Assembly: GCA_023401925.1 (NCBI GenBank)
Contig: JAEXDA010000058.1
Span: forward strand, 1 to 64,000
Length of the DNA: 64,000 nt
Origin: Bacillota bacterium
Lineage (GTDB): Bacteria > Bacillota > UBA4882 > UBA8346
Direction of reading: 5' to 3'
Below, piece after piece: positions 44,125 to 52,200 of this stretch. Position 1 is the stretch's first letter. Each line of letters opens with the position of its first letter. The translations under genes and the position numbers were made by a program. Below the pieces are notes generated by a model that searched no databases, had not been told where the DNA came from, and saw only the letters and a program-made list of their open reading frames with translations.

Positions 44125-45345
44125 TTACTCCGCTAACTCAAATTCATTATGCAATGCTTGAAGAGCGCTGCACATATCTTCTTGTTTTACCAAGCAGGCA
44201 ATATTAATATGGGAATCGGTCGAGTGATAAATTGAAATATGTTCCTTTTGCAAACCCTTCACCATCTGTGCCATAACTCCAGGAACACCCCGCATCCCCG
44301 AACCCACAATCGCAACCTTGGCATACCCTTTCTCGATGGACAATTCCAGTTCCAGCAGACTTAGCACTTCTCCGGCCTTATCCGCCAAATCACCCTTGAT
44401 AATGAAGGCAATATTAAAAGGCGATACCTGAATCATATCCACACTTATTCCTGCCCCTGCCAAAACTTGGAAAATTCTTAATACCATCCCGTTTTTGTTG
44501 AGATCTTCTGCGGAAGTAATCTTTATCAGTGCCATCTCCGGGATTTGGGCCAGACCGGTTACTACTTTGTCGCCCCTAATTTCAATATCGCCGATGGATG
44601 TTCCATCACTGATCAGTGTGCCCAAATTGTTGGAAAAAGTTGAGCGAATCCGTAAGGGGATTCTCCCTTCCATCGCTATTTCCACCGCCCGGGGGTGCAC
44701 TACCTTGGCGCCCAAATGAGCCATTTCACAGACCTCATTATAGGTCATTGCCGGCAGCGGCTTAGCCTGAGGAACCAGCCGCGGATCAGCCGTCATAATC
44801 CCGTCTACATCGGTATAAATCTCAATCAACTCAGCATGTAAAGCCACTCCCAAAGCGGAACCGCTGGTATCGCTACCACCACGGCCCAGCGTCGTGACTT
44901 CCCCATCCTTGGTAACCCCTTGAAAACCGGCAACGACGGCGACTTTCCCTTCTTTAAGACACTTCCATAAATTATCGGGTTTAATCTCGACGATGCGGGC
45001 ATTATTGAAATGATGGTCGGTAATGATGCCGGCTTGCCCTCCGGTAAAAGCCACCCCTTCAATACCGTGGGCTTTTAAAGTCTGTACCATAACAACTGTA
45101 GAAATATTTTCACCGCAAGACATTAAAAGATCGAGTTCACGCGGTTTAATATATTTTAAAACTCCGCGGGCAAGTCCGATGAGGGTATCCGTAGCATAGG
45201 GATCACCGTTGCGCCCCATAGCCGATACAACAACCACCACTCCCAACCCTTTTCCCAGGGCTTCCTTTACTTTCGCTACGACATTCTCGCGGCCTTCCTG
45301 GGTAGCTACTGAAGTTCCCCCAAATTTCTGCACGATAACCTTCAT
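44125..45345 (-). CDS. lysC: Aspartate kinase with ACT domains
   Basis: About 406 aa. N-terminal kinase domain (KFGGTSVAT), TLGRGGSDTSG for phosphate binding, then two C-terminal ACT domains (about 265-406) for amino acid feedback. The ATG at 45345 follows GAGAGG; an in-frame extension to 45387 has no site. It makes aspartyl phosphate for lysine, threonine and dipicolinate. A structured leader (45432-45566) precedes it, and dapA follows within 12 bp. In Bacillus this position holds dapG, the sporulation-linked isozyme. Confidence 0.88.
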   Translation of the reverse strand: MKVIVQKFGGTSVATQEGRENVVAKVKEALGKGLGVVVVVSAMGRNGDPYATDTLIGLARGVLKYIKPRELDLLMSCGENISTVVMVQTLKAHGIEGVAFTGGQAGIITDHHFNNARIVEIKPDNLWKCLKEGKVAVVAGFQGVTKDGEVTTLGRGGSDTSGSALGVALHAELIEIYTDVDGIMTADPRLVPQAKPLPAMTYNEVCEMAHLGAKVVHPRAVEIAMEGRIPLRIRSTFSNNLGTLISDGTSIGDIEIRGDKVVTGLAQIPEMALIKITSAEDLNKNGMVLRIFQVLAGAGISVDMIQVSPFNIAFIIKGDLADKAGEVLSLLELELSIEKGYAKVAIVGSGMRGVPGVMAQMVKGLQKEHISIYHSTDSHINIACLVKQEDMCSALQALHNEFELAE

Positions 45346-45431
45346 GCATTTGCCTCTCTTTCCGATGTAAGTTGTCCACTTAGACAATACCCTTTTGCCT
45401 AAAACTTACCCTTTCTCCTAGGGCCTTATAG

Positions 45432-45566
45432 GGATTGGGCCCAACCCAAGTTGGCGAAGGAATTGGAAGTCGGCTAAAGAACCAAGGGATTCAAAACCAC
45501 AGGCCATATTTAGCGAAAGCATTCGGCTAAAACCGGGGGGTTGAATCCCAGTTGGTGAGACAATCC
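45432..45566 (-). promoter_or_regulatory. Structured leader candidate ahead of lysC
   Basis: Nested pairings on the minus strand: closing stem 45561-45566/45432-45437 (GGATTG/CAATCC), stem 45541-45549/45486-45494 (9 bp), an inner TTTAGC/GCTAAA stem near 45509-45531, and a CCAA-loop hairpin at 45441-45454. A further stem closes near the start codon (about 45364-45408). There is no protein gene in the 345-bp gap. I do not recognise a known riboswitch; lysine-riboswitch core motifs are absent. No U-run terminator follows. Confidence 0.4.
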
Positions 45567-45690
45567 AAGGCGAAACCCAAGCAAAAACCCTCAAACCATA
45601 CTAATTCCCTTGAAGGGCTAATAACTAAGTAATTAGGCCCATTTCCATCTCTTTTCATTTGCCCCGGCAATGCCGGGGGTGGACGGTTAT

Positions 45691-46275
45691 CTAATATCCA
45701 ACCATCACCGGCTGCAATTGCCGGCCATCCAATGCCGCTAAAAGCGCTTCCGGTATGAATTTCATTTTAGCAATCAGGGAATTCTGCTTGTTTTCCGGGC
45801 TATCCTGGCCAAAAGGCACAAAATAAGTATGCTTGCGGTTCATTAATGTCCCAATATTTCTGGCATTGGCTCCCAGCCCGTCATTGGTTGAAATCGCCAG
45901 TACCACCGGCCGGTTATTTCGCAAATGAGCCTTTGCCGCTAACAACACACAGGTGTCCGTGACCCCCAGTGCCATTTTAGCTAAGGTATTTCCGGTACAA
46001 GGCGCTATTAATATTAAATCCAACAATTTTTGCGGTCCGATGGCCTCCACCTGAACCAGGGTTGTTAAGGGCTCTTTCCCGGTGATGGTTGCGACCTGTT
46101 GATGCCAATCAGCGGCCTTTCCAAAACGGGTATCCGTTTCCTGAACTGCCGGCGACAAGATTGGGGTTATGGTTGCCCCTTCATCCTTCAATAACTGCAT
46201 ATACGGCAAAACCTCGGCAAGGGTGCAATGGGATCCGGTTAAGGCAAATCCAATCCGCTTTCCGTCAAACCTCAT
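45691..46275 (-). CDS. dpaB: Dipicolinate synthase subunit B
   Basis: About 194-aa flavoprotein-like subunit (GFALTGSHCTLAEV at the N-terminus, LLDLILIAPCTGNTLAKMA mid-protein), the SpoVFB family. With DpaA it oxidises dihydrodipicolinate to dipicolinic acid in the mother cell during sporulation. The ATG at 46275 overlaps the dpaA stop by 1 nt (TGATG), with GGGGTGG upstream. Confidence 0.9.
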   Translation of the reverse strand: MRFDGKRIGFALTGSHCTLAEVLPYMQLLKDEGATITPILSPAVQETDTRFGKAADWHQQVATITGKEPLTTLVQVEAIGPQKLLDLILIAPCTGNTLAKMALGVTDTCVLLAAKAHLRNNRPVVLAISTNDGLGANARNIGTLMNRKHTYFVPFGQDSPENKQNSLIAKMKFIPEALLAALDGRQLQPVMVGY

Positions 46276-47171
46276 CAAAATCCACCCCTTTCATCAAGGT
46301 AATCCTGAATGATGATGGGAATGGCGGAGGCTAAAACTTCTCCGGCGGTTTTTGGAGCTACCAAACCGGGTAAACCCGGCGCCAAAATCGCCTTAATCTG
46401 ACGGCGCTCAGCTGCTTTAAAATCGGTTCCGCCGGGTGCTGAGGCTAAATCGATAATAACCGTTTGGGGCTTTAGCTTTGCCAGGATCGGATCAGCAATC
46501 ATCAAAGCGGGTACGGTGTTAATTAACAAATCCGCTGTCTTCGCAGTTTCACTCCAGCCTTCCAAGGCAATCGTCTCACATCCCATTTCCTTGGCTCTGG
46601 CCAATGATTCCTTCCGCCTTGCGGTAACAACAACTTCGGCGTTTAATGCCTTGAAAATTCGGGCTACACTCATTCCGACCCGGCCAAAGCCGATCACAAT
46701 CACCCGGCTGCCGTGGATCGTGATCGGTAATTCTTCCATCGCAAACTGTAATGTTCCTTCTGCCGTCGGGATCGAGTTTAAAATGGCAATTTCGTCGTTA
46801 TCGGCATATTGAATAACTTTTAAATGATAGAACTCAGCAATATCGGACCAACGTTCGGTAATGGATCCGGTTACAATGACAGTCCCCGGATTCAAAGAAG
46901 CCAGATATCGGCCGAAATCAATCCGGGGTTTTCCTTTATAACTCCATATCAAACCTTCTTCGTTGATCCCGCCGATGGGAAGCAAAACCGCATCGGCATC
47001 AACCAAAGCTTCGATAAGGTCGGAATGATATTCCAGCGTTTCGCCAACCGCCGGCTGAGGATGGCCAAAGATCTTTACTTTTTTAAAAAGGGTGGTTAAA
47101 CTCTCGGCAACAATAATTTGTCTGGCATCTCCGCCGACAACCGTTGCCTGTAATTCCGAAATCGATTTCAC
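46275..47171 (-). CDS. dpaA: Dipicolinate synthase subunit A
   Basis: 298 aa. N-terminal domain and a C-terminal NAD(P)-binding Rossmann domain (VIVIGFGRVGMSVARIFKAL, about 156-175), the SpoVFA family, with IDLASAPGGTDF typical of it. The GTG start follows GGAGGAG. It lies about 75 bp after dapB, which supplies the branch from lysine synthesis. Strong evidence for endospore formation. Confidence 0.9.
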   Translation of the reverse strand: MKSISELQATVVGGDARQIIVAESLTTLFKKVKIFGHPQPAVGETLEYHSDLIEALVDADAVLLPIGGINEEGLIWSYKGKPRIDFGRYLASLNPGTVIVTGSITERWSDIAEFYHLKVIQYADNDEIAILNSIPTAEGTLQFAMEELPITIHGSRVIVIGFGRVGMSVARIFKALNAEVVVTARRKESLARAKEMGCETIALEGWSETAKTADLLINTVPALMIADPILAKLKPQTVIIDLASAPGGTDFKAAERRQIKAILAPGLPGLVAPKTAGEVLASAIPIIIQDYLDERGGF

Positions 47172-47247
47172 CTAAGGCTCCTCCTTTTCAAACTTAAAAA
47201 CACGCTGATGTAGTATATTCTAAGTGGAAAAGGGAGGTGAAAACTTA

Positions 47248-48045
47248 TTAAAAAAGATAATGCTCTAAACCATAGGTGAGTCCGGGCCTACCGGGAACCA
47301 TTTTAACAGCCAGCATCACGCCCGGCATAAAGGACTCTCTGCTGATGGAGTCATGGCGAATGGTCAGGGTTTGTCCCTCACCGCCAAAAATGACTTCCTG
47401 ATGGGCGATTAATCCGGGCAAACGCACACTGTGAAGATGGATACCATTCATTTCCCCGCCGCGAACCCCTTTGATTTTCTCTTCGCCGATGGTTACCGGG
47501 GCTTGCGTATCCCGTCCGGCCAGGATCATCTCCGCGGTTTTAATGGAAGTTCCGGACGGGGCGTCCAGTTTTTGATCATGATGGAGTTCGATGATCTCCA
47601 CCTGCGGGAAATACTTGCCCGCTGTCGCCGCAAACCGCATCATTAGCAGCGCCCCGACTGCGAAGTTCGGTGCGACCAAAGCATTACCACCGTACTCTTT
47701 GCATAAACCCTCGATCTCTCCAAGATTTTCCGGGGTCAAACCGGTAGTACCGACAACAATATGCACTCCCGCCTTTAGAACCGTGCGGATGTTCTCCATT
47801 ACAGTCGCCGGAGCCGTAAAATCGATAACCACCTCCGGCCGGCACGAATCCAGTCCCGCCGCCAGTTCACCGGAAACAGCAACGTTCAGAGGTTCGGAAC
47901 CGATGAGAGAACCGATATCCTTCCCGATATTCGTCCGATCAACCGCACCGACCAGTTGAATCTGGGAATCGCCGGTAACCGCCCTGCAAACCTCCCGGCC
48001 CATTTTTCCGGAAGCGCCGGAAACCAAAACCTTAATTTCGCCCAA
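47248..48045 (-). CDS. dapB: 4-hydroxy-tetrahydrodipicolinate reductase
   Basis: 265-aa NAD(P)H-dependent reductase. N-terminal GASGKMGREV loop, IDFTAPATVMEN, VGTTGLT, and the catalytic domain with ELHHDQKLDAPSGTSIK. The start is TTG, about 9 nt after AAGGAG. A lysine riboswitch with terminator immediately upstream should switch the gene off when lysine is high. Confidence 0.9.
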   Translation of the reverse strand: MGEIKVLVSGASGKMGREVCRAVTGDSQIQLVGAVDRTNIGKDIGSLIGSEPLNVAVSGELAAGLDSCRPEVVIDFTAPATVMENIRTVLKAGVHIVVGTTGLTPENLGEIEGLCKEYGGNALVAPNFAVGALLMMRFAATAGKYFPQVEIIELHHDQKLDAPSGTSIKTAEMILAGRDTQAPVTIGEEKIKGVRGGEMNGIHLHSVRLPGLIAHQEVIFGGEGQTLTIRHDSISRESFMPGVMLAVKMVPGRPGLTYGLEHYLF

Positions 48046-48121
48046 TTTGATTCACTCCTTAGACAATCCCATGATGAGGGTTGCTCGTTGTTATATGTAC
48101 AGATTCTTACCGGCCGGATAG

Positions 48122-48147
48122 AAAAAAGGTTGGCCCTCGCCAACCTT
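48122..48147 (-). terminator. Lysine-riboswitch expression-platform terminator
   Basis: Stem 139-147/126-134 of 48,000 (AAGGTTGGC/GCCAACCTT, loop CCTC) followed by six U (48122-48127) on the minus strand. It lies between the aptamer and dapB, as expected for transcription attenuation. Confidence 0.88.
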
Positions 48148-48171
48148 GAATTCCACAAGAATTCGTTTGGC

Positions 48172-48394
48172 GGCAAGATAGCTCTGTATCTGTCATTTTT
48201 CGCGACAGTTACCAGTACCGGGATTGTTCATCAACAGTACCAGCCGGAAATGATGAGCCCGTATTGGGAGAGTTTAAAAAAATCCAACCCGAAATACGTT
48301 TTTTCCGACTTCGGCGAAATACCCTTTGGCTCCCTTTCCTCGGCAGGCCCGGCCTCCACGGAGTTACTCATCTATTTCGCGCCTCTACTCTACC
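48172..48394 (-). promoter_or_regulatory. Lysine riboswitch (L-box) upstream of dapB
   Basis: On the minus strand the leader contains the L-box core: AGAGGCGC, then GAGTAACT, CCGAGGAAAGGGA, TTTCGCCGAAG (conserved GCCGAAG at 48309-48315) and, near the 3' end, AACTGTC ... GACAG and AGAGCTATC. P1 pairs 48385-48394 with 48172-48181 (one mismatch). The 223-nt span, the following terminator (48122-48147) and position before dapB all fit. High lysine should favour termination of dapB and perhaps dpaA/dpaB. Confidence 0.9.
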
Positions 48395-48435
48395 ACAAAT
48401 ATAAAAAAATAGAAGTCCGTTTAACTTCTATCTCC

Positions 48436-48464
48436 TTTTTACTATAAAACACCACAACTGTCAA
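48436..48464 (-). promoter_or_regulatory. Promoter of the riboswitch-dapB transcript
   Basis: TTGACA (48459-48464) with TAAAAA 17 nt downstream (48436-48441) on the minus strand, about 40 nt before the aptamer. The -10 is poor. A closer TATAGT would need a 12-nt spacer. Confidence 0.45.
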
Positions 48465-48526
48465 GTCGGTTTTGCTTTCAGCAGTGGCTTTAAAACTTGA
48501 TTAATCGGCTGTTATCTTACTGCCCC

Positions 48527-48769
48527 TCACGGCCCAGGTTCGTTTTTTCCCGATACCAGAATTAGTTCTTCACTGATTTTTTGAATATCACTCCAAGGAA
48601 TCGTCTGAATCACTTTTTCCTGGCCGGTCCACCCTTGTTTGATCAATATCAAGGCTTCCACCGTCCCCTTCTGCGTATTCACCAACAGTTCGCTTTTTTG
48701 AATGACACCTAACCGGTCACCGGTTTTGACGTCAATCACTTCTTTACCTGCCAGCTCACTTAGACGCAT
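48527..48769 (-). CDS. ymxH: YlmC/YmxH-family PRC-barrel sporulation protein
   Basis: About 80 aa: MRLSELAGKEVIDVKTGDRLG opens a PRC-barrel, and the C-terminus has VIQTIPWSDIQKI. The ATG at 48769 follows GGAGG; the longer frame is an artefact. In Bacillus ymxH lies just before spoVFA, as here, where the riboswitch and dapB come between. Exact role unknown, linked to sporulation. Confidence 0.82.
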   Translation of the reverse strand: MRLSELAGKEVIDVKTGDRLGVIQKSELLVNTQKGTVEALILIKQGWTGQEKVIQTIPWSDIQKISEELILVSGKNEPGP

Positions 48770-48822
48770 CGCTTCCTCCAGCTTTTTTATTACTAAAAGG
48801 TATGCCGGAAGCTTCTTAATCA

Positions 48823-49221
48823 TTAATGGTTTTCAAATTCCCCGATTTTTTCCCCGCACTTGCTGCAATAAAGCGCTCCGGGGGGCAACTGCGACCCGCA
48901 AGTTATGCAAAAAGACTTGCCCAGCGCCACCTCGGCCCGGACATGGAGCTCTCTCAAGTCGTTTTCCTTTTCAAGAATTTGACTGGCGAGTAAAGCGATA
49001 ATCTCGCATTTATTGCGAATTTTTTCTTCATTAAAACCATTTTGCAGATACATTTGATAAACGATTTCCCCCAAAAGCGAAAAAGCGCTTTCCCGTTGAT
49101 TCCGGAGGACGCCGAGCTGATTCTTGATTTTAACGACCTCCATCATTTCTTTGGATTTGACCGAAACAACTGCAACTCCTTTATCCAGCCCCTGTTTTAC
49201 CCTATCAATTAAATCAACCAT
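48823..49221 (-). CDS. Zinc-ribbon protein with coiled coil
   Basis: 132 aa. Predicted helical part (about 1-100, IDRVKQGLDKGVAVVSV and E/L-rich coiled coil) and a C-terminal zinc ribbon, CITCGSQLPPGALYCSKCG. The ATG follows AGGAGG. It starts 54 bp before the ymxH start and is likely co-transcribed. No specific function can be assigned. Confidence 0.7.
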   Translation of the reverse strand: MVDLIDRVKQGLDKGVAVVSVKSKEMMEVVKIKNQLGVLRNQRESAFSLLGEIVYQMYLQNGFNEEKIRNKCEIIALLASQILEKENDLRELHVRAEVALGKSFCITCGSQLPPGALYCSKCGEKIGEFENH

Positions 49222-49291
49222 TGACTGCCTCCTCGTTTGGTTTCCCCAATAGTATCTGCTTATTTATCAAGGGTATTCAAAAACCCCGCGC

Positions 49292-52200
49292 TCAGATACG
49301 ATCGGAAGGCCACAGGGTCATCTCACGGATTCCTTTTTCAAACTTCAGTCCAGCCAAAACATCAGCCATTCCCGTTTCTACGACGGGCAATTCATTCCAA
49401 TGGGTGACGATGATTTTCTGATCGCGGTAGACCTTGTATAGAATCGTCAATAAGGTCCGCAGTGGTTTTCTTAGGGCGGCTGGGTCCTGCTCAGACAGGC
49501 TTTTTCCCGGGCAATATAGTTTTAATTTTTTCCCACCCGCCGCCAATATGGGTTTACCGGCCTGAAAAACGACAAAATCATAAGACCCGGATGAATTTTT
49601 TCCCTCCTCTACCGGCCAGTCATGAACAAATCCAAGATAATTGGCGGGATCATTCCATTGCAGCCCGTAAAACTCCGGCAAGTCCTGCCCCGGAGAAGAA
49701 CGCAATTCTTCAACGGCCTTCGGCAAGGCAAATTGAATGCCGCTTAAATGGCTACAGAAGAAACCCCGGCGGACTTTCCCAATCTGTTCCAGATAGTCGT
49801 AATATGAATAGCTATCGCCCCAGGAAACTGATTCCTGCCGGACCATTTCCCGGCAGATAATGCCATAGCGGTTGATCAAGGTGTATGCCCAGGCGTCCGG
49901 ATTGACAAGCCCGGGCGCGGGCAACAAAGACCAGCGCCCCATCTGCGCAAGGACACCAAGCGTGAGCACCCCCCTTGCGCCCGTCCGGTCCCCGGGACGG
50001 CTTTGCAGCAAAAAACGGATGGGGCCCAAAGTATCATTGGTGACTGCGCCTTGCTCAATCAATTCCTCCAGTGTTTGCCAGGCAAGGACTGTCGACATCC
50101 TGGTTTCCCGTAAAATCTGCGGCAAGGACAAAGCGCCCTGAGTCTCCAACAATCGCCGCAGGATTTGGGCATCGCCGCCGGGAGACGGCGCAGACGAGGA
50201 ATGTGAGGCCATTGGTTCCTTGGAAACGCTCTCTCTAGTGAGCTGATTTTCACCGGCCATGGCCTTTTCAAAACAGAGTTGGATCTGTTGTTCACGGCCG
50301 CGGGCCCGCCAAAAAAATTGTCCGCTGGAGATTAACTGATCCAACAGGGCCGGACTGAAATCCCGGACTCTACCGGGTAAGACGCTGTTTTCCCACATCC
50401 CCGCCGGCAACCACAGTCCGGCTAATTGTTCCAAAGTGGCGGCCAGGCCGTCGAAGCCCTCCCGCAACCCGCCAATCCCTTGCCACCTGGCCAAAAAGGC
50501 TCCGTATTCCAACGGACCCCGGGGCTCCACTTCCCTACGGGCCTGAGCCAGACTACGGCGGTGGATCTCTTCCAGGATCCCGACTTCGCACCATTCCTCA
50601 CCGCTGCCGCCGGGAATGAATTCTCCCGATTCCACTAAGTCTTCAGCCGCCATCACCGTTAACTCCGCCGCCACTTCCTGCTGGAAAAATCCGTAGCGGC
50701 TAACGATGTCCGTGATTTGAAAAGGGCCATGGGTCTTGACATACCGCTGAATGATACGGGCGCGGGCCTCCGCCACGGTAATGGGTTTTTCAGCGTCAAA
50801 ACCCGGCCGGGTTTGAATTCTGCCGCGAATTTCCGATACCACCATTGGAGGGATTCCCGGCAATCCCTGCAAATAATAGGGGGCTTCCCCCAAGGCAACC
50901 AGCAGGGGCTCAGCGTGTCCTGCCGGAATGCAAAGGATTTTTCCAAGTTCGATGAACTCCTGGACATAGTTTTCGACCTGCCGGGCCTGAGCGGGGAAAA
51001 GCTCCGGTATTTCGCCAAGGTAAAGGTCTCCAACCTTTTCCAGCCAGATTGCGAAGGAATCCCCATTCAAATCTCCGCCCAAAAGGCCAGGCCCTCTGAC
51101 TTTGGCCCTAACATTCTGCAACACCCCTGGGGCAATCACATTCCGGAGCCCTTGCTTCCCGAGAATAACTTTCAAGGTCCCCCGCCCCAGGCCAAACATT
51201 TGCAAACGCTGTTCCCCTTGGGGCGCTTCTCCTTCATACATGAAATTGCCGATAAAATTGAATAAGTGGCCTCCCGCAAACGGCGAAGGGGTCTCATGCT
51301 GATGACGGCGGACCTGAATCCGGCCCTGACGGATGTCTCCCAGAACTTCCAGCAATCCGTCCAAATCAAAATAATCCTGTAAAATGGCGCGATAGGTTTC
51401 CATCACCAGGGGGAAATCCTGATACTTGGCCACTGTATGCAACAAGTTCCCCGCCTTGAGCCGGGATAGCCAAAAAGGATTCCTTTTCCGCCCAAACCCG
51501 GCCCGCGGCATGATCAAGGAAAGTTGGGCCGTCTGCCGGAAGGTAATCCCAAAAAGCGCCGAACCCGAAACCAGTTCGGCCAGCTTTTCTTCCAAACCCA
51601 AAGGGTTTAAGTCCCCCCAAGGAACTTCCGGCGGGGTCTGGCTTCCCTGCAGATGAAACATAATCCCTTCATCCATGGGGACCGCCTCAACCTTCATTTG
51701 GAAATCCTTTTCCCAAATGTCTTGGATCAGTAAACCGAGGGCCAAATGCAACCTCATCCCGAACGGGGAATAGAGCAAGACCCGCCACTCCCCAATCTCG
51801 TCGGGGAATTCTTCGACCACCAAGCGCCGGTCGGTATGGATGTACTGAAGGGATTGCTTTTGAGCTTCCACATACCGGTAAAGATTTTGGGATACTTCCG
51901 GAGACAAAGCGCATTCCGATTCCAACCAGTCTTGGAGATCGCCGGTCTTCAGATGATCCTCGATTTCCCCCAAAAAAGCGCCGATCCGCTTGCCCAGTTC
52001 GTAAGAACGCCCTCCGGGATCGGCCTTCCAAAAGGGTACGATAGCTTCCCCGCCTTTTTGGGATGGGCTGACGATCACCCGGTCCTGCCGGAGTTCTTCA
52101 ATTTTCCAGACCGAAGTTCCCAGCACAAACCGTTCATGCAAACGCCGCTCATAAACGAATTCTTCATCCAACTCGCCCAGGTGAAGGTCGGAACCCTGCA

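Noticed and set aside
45661..45680. GC-rich palindrome as the dpaB terminator
   Set aside because: CCCCGGC/GCCGGGG with a short loop is followed by CAAATGAAAA on the minus strand, with no U-run.
45388..45690. A second lysine riboswitch ahead of lysC
   Set aside because: The leader is folded but the AGAGG-GC, GCCGAAG and GAGCTATC core motifs of the L-box are missing.
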